64,000 bases of DNA, from NCBI GenBank assembly GCA_000697665.1, contig KL197756.1, positions 62,001 to 126,000 of the forward strand, given 5' to 3'. The DNA is from Jaapia argillacea MUCL 33604. Taxonomy: Eukaryota; Basidiomycota; Agaricomycetes; Jaapiales; Jaapiaceae. Numbering within the stretch: the stretch's first letter is position 1; each line of letters opens with the position of its first letter. A program made the position numbers and the translations under genes. Positions 45,468-55,521 of this stretch are shown piece by piece. The notes under the pieces are model-generated. The model was not told the DNA's origin, ran no database searches, and was given only the letters and a program-made list of their open reading frames with translations.

Positions 45468-45833
45468 CTGTAAGTTCTGTTTGGGAGAAGGTCAGCAATG
45501 AACGAAACATAATAACTTGGAGGGAGGCGCACGACAGAAGAAATCGAGCAACGGGACTCAGATTCGCACTGATCGTAAAGGCCAGAATGCGGGGTAGCAA
45601 ACGCACAAGAATTGTGATTCGCGGGAGAAGGTCTCAAAGTCTCCGGTCAGGTCCGTGGACTGAGTGGAGCATGCATTGTAGGGCTCTTTATTCTCGCTCC
45701 ATCCATCTTTGCCAACATCACGAAGGTTCAAAGTGTTGAGATACAATTCTTGGTGTGTGCATAGTCGCAGAAACCGCGATCACAAGTTATTTACCGCCCA
45801 AATTCCCGCAGTCATCGCTCAGTCTGATCAATC
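45468..45833. promoter_or_regulatory. Shared divergent promoter, unit A
   Basis: 366 bp between the ATG of CHAT copy A and the ATG of the RING-gene copy. Long blocks match 59064-59453 of unit C (for example GGAGAAGGTCTCAAAGTCTC and CATTGTAGGGCTCTTT), and its CHAT-proximal third matches 50989-51115 of unit B. A function as a bidirectional promoter is inferred from layout. Confidence 0.6.
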
Positions 45834-46612
45834 ATGAGCTCCTCTCAGATCCCAACTCGAAGAGGGGCAACCACACCTCGACACAGACTACGGCAAGCCC
45901 AGTCTCTACTACTATCAGGCCCTTCGTCGACTTCTTCATCTTCTCGACGTAGGAGGTCTCGATCACCCGAGTCGCGGATTGTTTCGGCTCACACGAATGC
46001 TTCGCAAGCGACGGAGCCCACGAGCAACGCCAACAGGAAGAAGAAAGGCAGGAGTCAACTCGAACGCTTCTTTCCTGCCATATGGCCCTCTAGTTCTTCC
46101 ACTCTCGTTGAAGATTCGACAGACAGAGGAAGAAAGGGAAAGTCGAAGTCGAAGACTTTGCCCCGTTTACCTAGCGAGAATGAGGTTGGCGAGCATCTCG
46201 GTCAAATCACGCCAAAGTCAAAAAGGAAAGGTCTTGCTCTAGAGATTCGACTTACCGAAGGGTGGAGCTGCCACGAAGAGTTCTGCGAGCCCGGCTGATT
46301 TGAGCGAAGACGAAACCGATGCTGCTTCACGCACTTCTGTGGCCAGTTACAAAGGGCCCTTCGCTATTACTGAGTTCGTTCGATTGAAGAATGAGAACGA
46401 GACTCTGAAGAAGGTGTGTTGGAAACCTGACTCCTCGTCTTGTTACGTCTACTGATGTAGACGATAGCAATTGAAACAAGCTACCAAGACCATCAACAAG
46501 CAGAACAAGGTACTTTACGCCCCCCCTTCTGGTTCGTTTGCGGCGCATACACTGATCGTTTCTTCCGGACTATGGATGAACTTCAACAACAGGTCACTGG
46601 TGCAACCAAGCT
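45834..46612 (+). pseudogene. Truncated copy of the RING-finger gene
   Basis: Starts exactly like the intact gene at 59454 (MSSSQIPTRRGAT...) and stays over 90% identical through exon 1, the coiled-coil exons (QLKQATKTINKQNK) and the exon ending QQVTGATK. Exon 1 has small deletions relative to the intact copy (in the stretch matching GDHHRSNHAK and just before the GGAGTKSS part) that shift the frame, so the open frame ends at 46298. Similarity stops near 46612, before the RING exons. It cannot encode a RING protein and lies divergent from the intact CHAT copy A. Confidence 0.85.
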
Positions 46613-47453
46613 ATATGCGAACAATATGGTGGGGTTACACACAAAGATAAGATTGTACTTGACAGGAACGCGATCTCGCGGCTCCTCAGTTTCCTACTTT
46701 CGCCATCTGGGGCTTTGCTCCGCTATTGGTGCTTTCGCACGATCGGACATTTCTTCACGTTCGAACTGAGAATTCGACGCGAATATCGTCTCATCATGAG
46801 TGGTCCTTTCTCCCCGGTCTGTCATTCGAGTTACAGATGAGGTAATGTGTGCCTCCTTTCACGAGGTTCATTGGTTAGGGAGATTGGAGTATTGAATAAT
46901 TCCCTTGGTCGAATTATAGTCATCGCCTTTGTTGTGTTTAGCGGCCTTCTCCACTGTCTGTCGATGAGGAGAGTTGTATTGGAAAATGTGTTGTTGAAGA
47001 AGCGATTTGAATGGGAATGGGAGTGGGCAAAGTCCGTTAGAAGGATGTTGCGCGCAGACATGGGACTCCGAGAGGAGTAATATTTCCTGATAACCTCCTT
47101 GAAAGAGGTACAGTGTTTCTCGGGCGGGCATGGATTAATGACATTACCAGACTTGTGTGCTTGACCTAACAATCGTTGGCTATCTCCGGGTCCAAACTGA
47201 AGGATGAACGCACCTGATCAGAGGTTGATCCCCCGGTAAAAATCCCTGAGTCTTACCGGCGGAAGTGGAACGATAAGTCGTCTGCACCTCGTGGAATGTA
47301 GGACAATCTCCATAACCTCTCCCTAGGTCATGACTATCTGTTCCCACATGAAGGAGATACATCCTCCCTGATCACGATAATGATGTATTGCCGTAAGTAC
47401 AAGAATTGTCCATTCCTCTTGACCCGTGCGCAGATTACACAAACCACTAGCAC
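46613..47453. other. Intergenic, breakpoint between duplicated units A and B
   Basis: No gene was recognised. Blocks near 46690-46880 (TTTCCTACTTTCG; GAGGTTCATTGGTT) recur near 51606-51740, and 47196-47400 resembles 53525-53605 plus 55314-55440. These shared blocks mark old duplication borders. Confidence 0.5.
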
Positions 47454-50400
47454 TTAGAAACCCAGATGAATGAATGGAACCCATCGAAGAAACGAAGACC
47501 TCTCCTCACGGAGTTTGGAAACAGCAATGTGGAGAGCCCGAGCAGCTTCAGCGGTATTGGGAGTTGCCCGCAACCCTGAATTCTCCCCCACCGATGAAAA
47601 TATATGGCGATAAAAAGCATCTGCCACTTTTGGTCCATCCTTATCATCAATGGACCTGTGAAGCCGTCATGAGATTGTGCATGGAGATTGGCCCCCCTTA
47701 TCCATAATACAAGGCACTAGGACTCACCACAACGTCCCAACAACACCTCTAAATCCCGCAAACAGCATCGTAGCCGCCAAATGCATAGATTCGTCCGGGA
47801 GACTCTGGTCACCCGTTGCAGTTTGGCAGGCGCTGAGGAATACCAATGATTCGTTTGTCAACGATAGTTTCATGATTTCAGTGACGTTCAGCGGGCCATC
47901 TTCGAGAATGAGGGCACTGTTGAGGGCGCTTCGACGATCTTGCTCATCGACGAGAGGGTCAACTGAATCTTGTATGCCATGGCACGCAAAATGTAGAATA
48001 GTCGCAGAGGGAATTTCGGAAAGGACGTTGGACACTAAGGCGGGTGCTTCTGGAAGACCATATCGGACGAGAACATGATTGCCAACAATATTCTCGATTT
48101 TTTGTAGTTCAATTTCGGTATTTGGAATGGGTCGATATCCTTTGCTTTTTGGTTGAATGACGACAAGCATTTTGAACAAGTCGACTTTGGGAGGTGCATC
48201 GCGGAGGAGGGTGGTGAGTGTGGGTATGTAAGAGGAAACGACATAGTCAGAGACACTTTCCCCTTCGGTACTATCATATATGCCGGCGGCGTGAACAGGC
48301 AGAGAACTAAACGAACCAGTCGGACACCACCAGAGGCGAGGAGGTGATGCAGATCTCTGAAAATAAATTATCCAATTAATAAGGGAGTACCAGTGCCAAT
48401 ATATTGCACACAGGTCGTGGCCTCACCTTGAGATCCAATGCTCGAATGATGGGTTCAACAACTGCTTCCCACAACTTTGCCAGACCCTTTTTCATTATTG
48501 TTTCAGGACTTTCAACTTTGTCTTTCCAACCCATAGCTCGATCGCCACGTGACCGAGGACATGCATCCCCACAATGAGCTCGCATCTTGGCAAGGGTATC
48601 CGCACTAAAACGAGTCAACGGAACATGCAAAATCTTGGTTCCTGGCGCCTTTATTATCAAAGCATCGAACCTGGAATCCGTGGCATTGAGGATGACAACT
48701 GGGCCGTGGGCAGCTACATGGCGAAGATCAGCATAGGTTTTTGGGAGCAAAAAGCGATCGAAGCCTTCCACGCATCGCACTTTCTGGAGACAAGCAAGCC
48801 ACTCGTCGCCAAGAAGACGGAGATGCCGTGACTGTGTCTCTGAGACCGCAGCAAGGGCAACGTCGTATGACTCCATCATTACTTTAGAGACTCCACGGTA
48901 GGAATCTTGTTCGAGTCTTTGCGAAATCATCTGAAGCTGATCCGCAAGTTCCGGCGCCCTGAGACGAAGGTCGTCGAATGAAGTCCGAAGTTGGAGGGCT
49001 TGTGACCAGAATACTGCGCGTCCTTCTTCAAGAAGTTCAACAGCTCTCTCAAACTCTCCCTCCCGAATGGCCACAGCAGCAGCGTTCCGAGCCAGGCCAT
49101 CTGAACCAGATGTTAGGGCGGCCTGGCGCGATGATAAGTCCTGTCCAAGCATGGCGAGACTAGGAAGAAATCCAATAGCGGCTCCATACGCTTCCAATGC
49201 CGATTCGTGGCCATGTTTATCTGCCCAATGTGCCCACTGCTGTGCGACGAAGAAGCGCTGTGCCACTAATTCAGACTCATCGATAACTGCCGCCGCGAAG
49301 GCCTCCATGGCCTCACGCAGATCATCAGGCTGCCTTGTGAGGTCATATTGTTTGCTTAGCAGCTTTCCTAAAAGACTGGCAGTCATGAAGGTTGAATCAC
49401 TGGGTTCAAGGTGTGCCTCACGACAAAACGAGACGGCCGATTTGAGGTCTTCGGGGGAATGATAATGATCGTATCTTTTGTGGAGCGTATGAGCCAGATC
49501 ATTGAGGAGATCGGTGGGTTTTCGATGTTGGAGACGTGTCAGAGAGAGAGCTTCGCGCCGCAAAGCAATGGCTTCGTCGAGATCCTCCAACTTGCGTGAA
49601 TGGTTGTATTTCTCTCCCATTACGCAAGCGAGGACATTCACGGCTTCTCGTCGTTTCGGGTGTGAATGGTCCATAGTAGAAACCACTTCCCTCTGCAATT
49701 GGATAGCGTCATGTAGAAACGAAACCTCTCTATCACTACCTTTACTCCCAGAGTGATGGAACCGCTTAGATAAGGCGAGCGCTAGGGTGGAGGCTGCTCT
49801 GTATCGACCATGGGACGTTAGCGGTAATATTGAGATAACCTTGTGCAGTAGCAGAATAGCTTCGTCTAGATCCCTGGCATTGTCCTTTGCAGAGGATGAA
49901 TATCGGACTTGAAGGGCATGTGCAAGGATTTCCAGTGGCGGGGTATGTTGGTAGTGGTCGACATCAGTTGAGCTGACGTGAGCGTACAAAAGTGAGATGG
50001 CTTCGTCCAACTTGGGTGATTGGCCCAAGGTCTGGAACTGATAGATAAGTATCAGAGCCAGGTTCTCCAGAGCAACTTGTCGAACTGCGCTCGATTCCGA
50101 TTGATGGAGTGCCTCTCTGCAAAGCATCTCTGCCTCTTCAACATCTTGGCAGGTTGCCAACCGTTGATATCGGGTCCTGAGACAAACAGCGAGATTCACA
50201 TGAACAAGTGACGCCGCCGATGGCCGGAGGGGAAGATCACGAGCATGCCGGAGAAGCAATATGGCTTTTTCGAGAATTGGAAGTTCTTCTTCTGTCTCGA
50301 GGAATATACGCAAGAGAGTGGCTGCAAGGGTATTGACAATGGAAACTCTCTCTCGATCATCGGGACGTCGATCGAGACATTGTTGGTGCACTTCAACAGT

Positions 50401-50988
50401 CTCATCCAAATCCCTCTGCTGCCTTGATGCCTGGTATCGCTGGAGCAGAAGTTCGCCAAGGAGCTGATGGCTGTCTCTCGATGTGGGATGCAACTGGAAG
50501 GCCCTCCGACTCAGTGCCACTGCTTCATCGAGGTCAGCACCCTCGCCAGTGGCGAGAAACCGATGCTGAAGAGCGCCAGAGACGTTACGGAGAACGTCCC
50601 ATTGATCAGGGTCCCCAGCTGTCAAAAGCTCAAGGGCTTCTCGATGTTGTGATAAGGTGTCATCGAGGTCTTGAGGGTTTTCTGAATGAACGAAGCGATC
50701 GCGGAGAGCAAACCCATAATGGCTGAGCAACGATGGGCGAAGTGGATGGTTAGATTCTAACGCAGCAAGCGACTGTCGATGGTTCTCGATCGCCATATCG
50801 ATGTCGAGGAGGTCTTTCGATTCAGCGAACCTGTCTCTCAACACAGATCCAAGCTCCTTGAGAAGCCATGCTCTCGTTTGGCCCGCGTGGGGATGCTTTT
50901 CGAGATCGGCGGATCTCTTTCGAATGACTGCATCGATGCAATCCAGAGCACTGTGATGTTGTGAATGACAGCAGTGCGTAGACGCCAT
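47454..50988 (-). CDS. TPR-CHAT caspase-like protein, copy B
   Basis: Same structure as copy A: exons 50988-48427, 48356-47728 and 47655-47454, giving 1130 residues. Exons 2 and 3 have exactly the same lengths as in copies A and C (629 and 202 nt). The TPR region contains repeated units such as RDLDEAILLLHK and KLEDLDEAIALRREALSL. The CHAT domain keeps both catalytic motifs, HFACHG and FLSACQTATGD. Compared with A it lacks three residues in the linker before the CHAT domain (RFSADTLAKMR against DTQQQLAKMR in A). All frames are open. No RING gene remains upstream; a decayed transposase lies there instead. Role as for copy A, from the family. Confidence 0.88.
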
Positions 50989-52700
50989 CTGTAAGTTCTG
51001 TTTGGGGGAAGGTCAGCAATGAACGAACCATAGTAATACTGAGGGAGGCACACGATAGAAGAAATCGAGCAACGGGACTCGGATTTGGACTGATCATACA
51101 GCTAACTGCAAAACAATAGACATTTCGCAAATCTGGTCTATTGACGTTCATTTGGAAAGTAAGCCAAATCAAGAAGGTGATCAACGATTCACCCAATGTG
51201 TGCCACCCAACCAGAACACTAGTACAGTACTGTGAGATGCCCTCCTCACACCTGCCCACGCCATGAGTAACCGTCAACACATCATCCCGGAAGAGCAGGG
51301 AGTGCTCATCCCGATTATGTCTGCTCATCTCAAAAACTGGCAAATAGCTGCTGCCACTGGATTCAGCCTACACTCTGTCCAGCGTGTTCTCGAGCTCTGG
51401 TGAAATACTGGCAATGTTGTCTGAACACCTTCGCAGAATGGGAGGCCTCGAGAGCCAACAACAGTGGATGTCGCGGTTCTTCCGTGAGCTCAACCAGTTT
51501 TAGTATCTCGAATCTCTCATCGAGAGAACCCAGAACTCCAAGGTGCTTATCAGAGGCCCGTGATATCGATGGTGGATGAGGAACACCTCCATCATCGTCC
51601 ATTGGTTTCCTACTTTCGACATGCAGGGCGTTGGTCCGCTAAGTACCCCTGGTCCATCATCCGAGTTTCACAGGCGATAATGTGTGATATTGGAGCTTAT
51701 ATGACCCTCCTTTCATGAGGTTCATTAATGTTCATTGGTCGTCACGCTGTCTTGACTTCAAGCCTCTGCCTACTCAAACCCATTTACTGGCAACTCGTTC
51801 CGGTCGACTGCTATGCCGCCCCTAGTTCCATCCAACAAGTTTTGCGCCTGGCTGGTCCAATGCAAGACTCTCAAATTGCCTAGCCACCTAGGGGCCAGGA
51901 GACTACTTACAGGCTGCCACCTCCAACTATAGCAATTCACGAATATGTCAAGTTCGTCTGGTGCCAATACGTTTGACTCATGTGCAACACCGCCATTAAG
52001 TTTCCGGATTTCGGTAAGTCACTGGTTGTAGTACTTGAGAATGATCGCAGTGACACTCTGGTCACCATCTCCTGCAGTTCGTATTCAATGCACGGGTTGT
52101 ACACACCCCCGGCGCAACTCTCGTTATGGATATAGCCACCAAACATTCCACTTGTACATCGGGACCTTCTTAGCTCTGTTCCCAAGATATGCCAAGTTTA
52201 TTCCAGTTCCTGAACACTTTTGCCAGGGGACATTGATGATTTGCTTTTCGAAGAATTTATTCATCCAAGCCCTTCAAGATTCAGCGATTTGAATGAAATT
52301 CGAGATGCTTGGGTACCCAAGCCGGTCTCGATGAATGATTTGTGATGAAGGTCCAGGTTTCGACGACCTCAAGCCCTCGTCACCTCAATAGAAGCATATT
52401 TCGTCTCCTCTAAGACCACACACCATCGGTGTTCTTCCTCTTCAGTCGCCTTCGCATTATTGCGCTGTCGTTCCAGGACTCTTTGTCTGTCCACTGCCCC
52501 AATCCGTTTCACAATTGAAACTCGCACTAGGTTGAAGCACAGAGAAATGCAGAAGGTTTGCCTCCCAAGAAGAGTCGGCATGGAGATAAGGAAGACTTGA
52601 GTGAATGAGCTATCTACCTCCAGTAGAGAAACATCAAACCTTACGTCTTCAGTGGGAACTTGAAGCGATGAACCGCTTTGCGACTTACGAGTTATGATAT
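50989..52700. other. Intergenic with decayed transposon sequence
   Basis: The first ~125 bp match the CHAT-side promoters of units A and C. A decayed Tc1-like transposase follows at about 51262-51590. From 51600 to 52700 there are only broken open frames; a plus-strand stretch near 52230-52560 (reading SRFSDLNEIRDAWVPKPVSM, then EAYFVSSKTTHHRC) may be an old gene fragment of unknown family. Confidence 0.45.
51262..51590 (+). pseudogene. Decayed Tc1/mariner-like transposase N-terminus
   Basis: Reads MSNRQHIIPEEQGVLIPIMS, then WQIAAATGFSLHSVQRVLELW, a helix-turn-helix DNA-binding domain, then after a stop NTGNVV, another stop and TPSQNGRPREPT, the GRPR linker typical between the two DNA-binding domains of this family. 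A further frame gives LNQF, stop, YLESLIERTQNSK. At least three stops and no DDE core remain, so it is a remnant of a plain DNA transposon. Confidence 0.6.
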
Positions 52701-52702
52701 TA

Positions 52703-53062
52703 CTGTACATTTTTGACCAACCCGGCGGGTCACAGGTCACAGGGCCCTCATCCTCGCCGTTTCGTGGCTTTGGTCACAGGTCACTTGGACCTCCGCCGGG
52801 TGTGACGGACCTTCCCGCGGCCCAGTTTTCAAGTTTTTTCGGCCCCGCGGGACCCAATCGTGTTTATTCTAGCTCCAGAAGTGTCGTAAAGCCAACGGAA
52901 CAATTTGGGACGCGATAGTGCACCGTTGGGACCACACATACCACTCCTGCCGCCGTAAGTTTGGCCGTCAGTCACACATCCCAAGCCCCTCCGCCGCCCC
53001 GCCACTTCGTGTCCAAGAGGTCACAGGTCACAACCCCCGCCGGGTTGGTCGAAAATGTACAG
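52703..53062. mobile_element. 360-bp GC-rich MITE with TA target duplication
   Basis: Inverted ends CTGTACATTTTTGACCAACC (left) and, reverse-complemented, CTGTACATTTTCGACCAACC (right), followed on both sides by CGGCGGG. TA flanks at 52701-52702 and 53063-53064. GGTCACAGGTCAC occurs three times inside. No coding capacity. It lies within or next to the F-box remnant. Confidence 0.85.
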
Positions 53063-53099
53063 TATCCCAATCATAACATGGAACAGAGCAAAAACTAGG

Positions 53100-53535
53100 C
53101 ATTCATGCTCAGCTGGTCGAGCGTGGAGCCCCCAAGTCGATTGCCAGGCTGCAAACGACGCATCAAAAACCCAAGGGTCTGTGAAACTGTGCCAATGTTT
53201 GCTTCGAACAGTGCTTAACTCAGATGGACAGTATCCATCGTGCAATGAAGCATCTACCTCGCTGTCTTTATTATGACCACAGCTTCCAAAAACAAGATGA
53301 AGTGGGGACTGACTATATCTCCCAAGAAAAAACTTGATTTCCACGTTTTGCGTTGCGCATAGATCGCGTAATTCGGGGAGTAGTGAACGCCAATCACTTT
53401 CAAGGTACAGTTGTTTGAGTGAAGGGAATGATGTAGGGGGCCGGAAGGCTCGAATGAGAGCGTCCCTGATGAGAGGCTCGGTTGTGGTGAGATACAGTCA
53501 TCTACGGGCCCTTGAGACACCAAAATTCGTATTGC
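53100..53535 (-). pseudogene. F-box/LRR-type gene remnant
   Basis: One minus-strand frame reads DALIRAFRPPTSFPSLKQLY, then LESDWRSLLPELRDLCATQN and VEIKFFLGRYSQ, the usual C-terminal repeat of basidiomycete F-box proteins. It is preceded by an in-frame stop and followed by low-complexity frames, and no start or F-box is present. Probably a 3' fragment of a lost F-box gene; the 360-bp MITE lies at its downstream end. Confidence 0.5.
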
Positions 53536-53605
53536 AATGATGAATGCACCTGGTCGGGGGTGGTGAAGCGATCCCCGGGAGCTTCCCCTGAGTCTTAATG
53601 ACGGA

Positions 53606-55298
53606 TGATGATGATGATGAATTCTAGAGATCCGCTACAAGCTAACTACGAGCTAAGACGCGGGGTGCAGTAAACTACCACACCGAGTTCACAAGAGAAA
53701 GGTAAAATTTCGAAGTCAAACGTAGAAGGTCGAGTAAATGACAGCGGAAGGTGAAGAACAGGTATAGTTACGTGAAGATTCAGCAGTTCAAAGTCTGGAG
53801 TGAGTCAAGATAGCTGGTGCATATTGCTATATGGTTAGAATGAAAAAAGAAAGAAAGAAAGAAAAAGCCGGTTGAAAATGCTCCAGGGAGTGCTGAAGGC
53901 GCTTGCTGAGGTGCACAGGCAGCAAGGCGATAAGACTTGAACAATGGTGGTAGCAGGTCAGCTTGTGGCCTTGCATGCTTGGGTCATCACCTTGCGTCTA
54001 GGTTTGTAAGGTGTCACACGGCAATGCTCCCCACACACGAAAAGGCCCTCTGAGAGAATCCGTCTATAGTGCTCCTCGTACTCAACAACCAGGTGGAATG
54101 AACCATGATTGTGAGACGGTGGGATCACCATCTCTCCATCAACAATTGGGAGAGCCAGGTTGCCTTCTTCACCGAGTCCCTAAAGACTGAGCCAAACCAG
54201 GGATTGCTATTACGCAGCTCCGGTACTGGGTCGTAGGATGGCGTGCAGTGTGGGACACGGTGGAGAACCATTGAATGCCATGGCCGATCTAGCTCCACGG
54301 GAGTTGGTCCGGTTCAAGGCCTCGCGGGGCAAGTGCCTTTCGGATGAGCGGAGTCTCGTGAGTGGCCCATGGTTGTAATTCGGCGGCGGTACAATTCGAG
54401 GATGCGATGAGGACAATGTGGCCCTTCTTGGAGTAGTGAGCACCATCAACACGTATATGGTTTGGTGCGTTGAGTTTTTTGAGCGCGGAGTTGACTCTGT
54501 TTCGGATGGTGAGAGGTGGTAGTCGTGCACCAAGTTGTGGCACCTTTCCCTTGGGGAATTCGATGATGAGACGACGTGGTGAACCTCTCGCGCGAGGGCT
54601 CGTGTGTGGCGACACCGGCTTCGGCTTCTCCGAAGAGCGAGCGGGGATGCCATTCGGGGTCAACTGTGATTTGGCTGGGGGCAGAGATGGAGGCTTGTTA
54701 GCTGGGTTTGTCTTGGTAGCCTCGGACTGCAGATCAAATGGGCGAGTTAGGCCAACCCGATCGATGAGGCGGCGCAAAAGGTTGTGTGTGCGTGAGGTGT
54801 GGGAGCTGCAAGCATCGGCACATGCAATCTCAGAAACGGTGGCTAGCGCAGCATCTAGCAGGCCGTCGAGTCGCTCCGCAAGGCTTAGAGTTGGCACCGT
54901 GGCAGTGGGTGGTTCCTGGGTACGTGGTGGTGGGTCGTTTGAAGGGCCTTTCACCTTGTCTGCCCAGGTGGCGGGAGTGGTGGTGGACGAAGCATCGGGG
55001 CCAACGTTCCGATTCTTCTTCACAATGCGTTGGGTATTGGGCGATAGTGTAGGTGCGCCGAGGCTCGATGATGGTGCTAAGTGTCGGGAAGGAGAAGGCG
55101 AGGGTGGTGGGGAAGGCGAGCGACGGCGGCGAAGTGAATTTTCTCCCTTATCCTTGTTGTTTCCCGGTGGCTGACCCCTCAGAGAGGAGCTCATCATGCG
55201 GTATAGTCTAGCTAGTAGCTAAGTGCGATGTAAGAGTCCAGACGATGCGTGAACTAAGGACGGTGTGTTTTGCTGGTGGTGGTCGCTCTTGGAGCAGA
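53606..55298 (-). mobile_element. LINE-derived insertion with 15-bp target duplication
   Basis: AGTCTTAATGACGGA stands on both sides (53591-53605 and 55299-55313). The block has no inverted ends. On the minus strand it finishes with a (TCA)n tail (plus strand 53606-53620), as expected of target-primed insertion. Its 5' half encodes an ORF1-like protein (54289-55197); no reverse transcriptase is present, so it is internally deleted or non-autonomous. The uninterrupted site can be read in the paralogous flank near 47256 (CCCTGAGTCTTACCGGCGGA), confirming insertion after the unit duplication. Confidence 0.85.
54289..55197 (-). CDS. LINE ORF1-like protein
   Basis: 302 residues in the LINE-derived block. 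A Ser/Pro/Arg-rich N-terminus (RRRRSPSPPPSPSPSR) and a TPATWADKVKG motif are followed by a folded part: PRRLIIEFPKGKVPQ, then RNRVNSALKKLNAPNHIRVD and HIVLIASSNCTAAELQPWA. This layout resembles the RNA-binding ORF1 proteins of fungal LINEs of the Tad1/I type. Beyond the stop at 54289, other frames still read plausible ORF1 sequence (HSMVLHRVPHC; then VEYEEHYRRILSEGLFVC with Cys and His), so the original protein was longer and this copy is broken. Confidence 0.6.
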   Translation of the reverse strand: MMSSSLRGQPPGNNKDKGENSLRRRRSPSPPPSPSPSRHLAPSSSLGAPTLSPNTQRIVKKNRNVGPDASSTTTPATWADKVKGPSNDPPPRTQEPPTATVPTLSLAERLDGLLDAALATVSEIACADACSSHTSRTHNLLRRLIDRVGLTRPFDLQSEATKTNPANKPPSLPPAKSQLTPNGIPARSSEKPKPVSPHTSPRARGSPRRLIIEFPKGKVPQLGARLPPLTIRNRVNSALKKLNAPNHIRVDGAHYSKKGHIVLIASSNCTAAELQPWATHETPLIRKALAPRGLEPDQLPWS

Positions 55299-55521
55299 AG
55301 TCTTAATGACGGAAGCCTGAGTGGAATGATAGGTCGTAGGCTGTGCTTCGTGGAATAGAGGACAATCTCCATAATCTCTACGTAGGTCATGACTATCTGT
55401 TCCCACTTGAAGGAGGTGCATCCTCCCTGATTACGATAATGATGGTGACTATTACTGCAAGCAGAAGAATTGTCTGTTCCTGCCGACCCATGCATAGATT
55501 ACATTGGCCACTATTACCCTT

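Noticed and set aside
54470-55174. Plus-strand 234-residue frame in the LINE-derived block
   Set aside because: It is the complement of the ORF1-like frame; Pro/Ser-rich codons on the minus strand leave the plus strand open.
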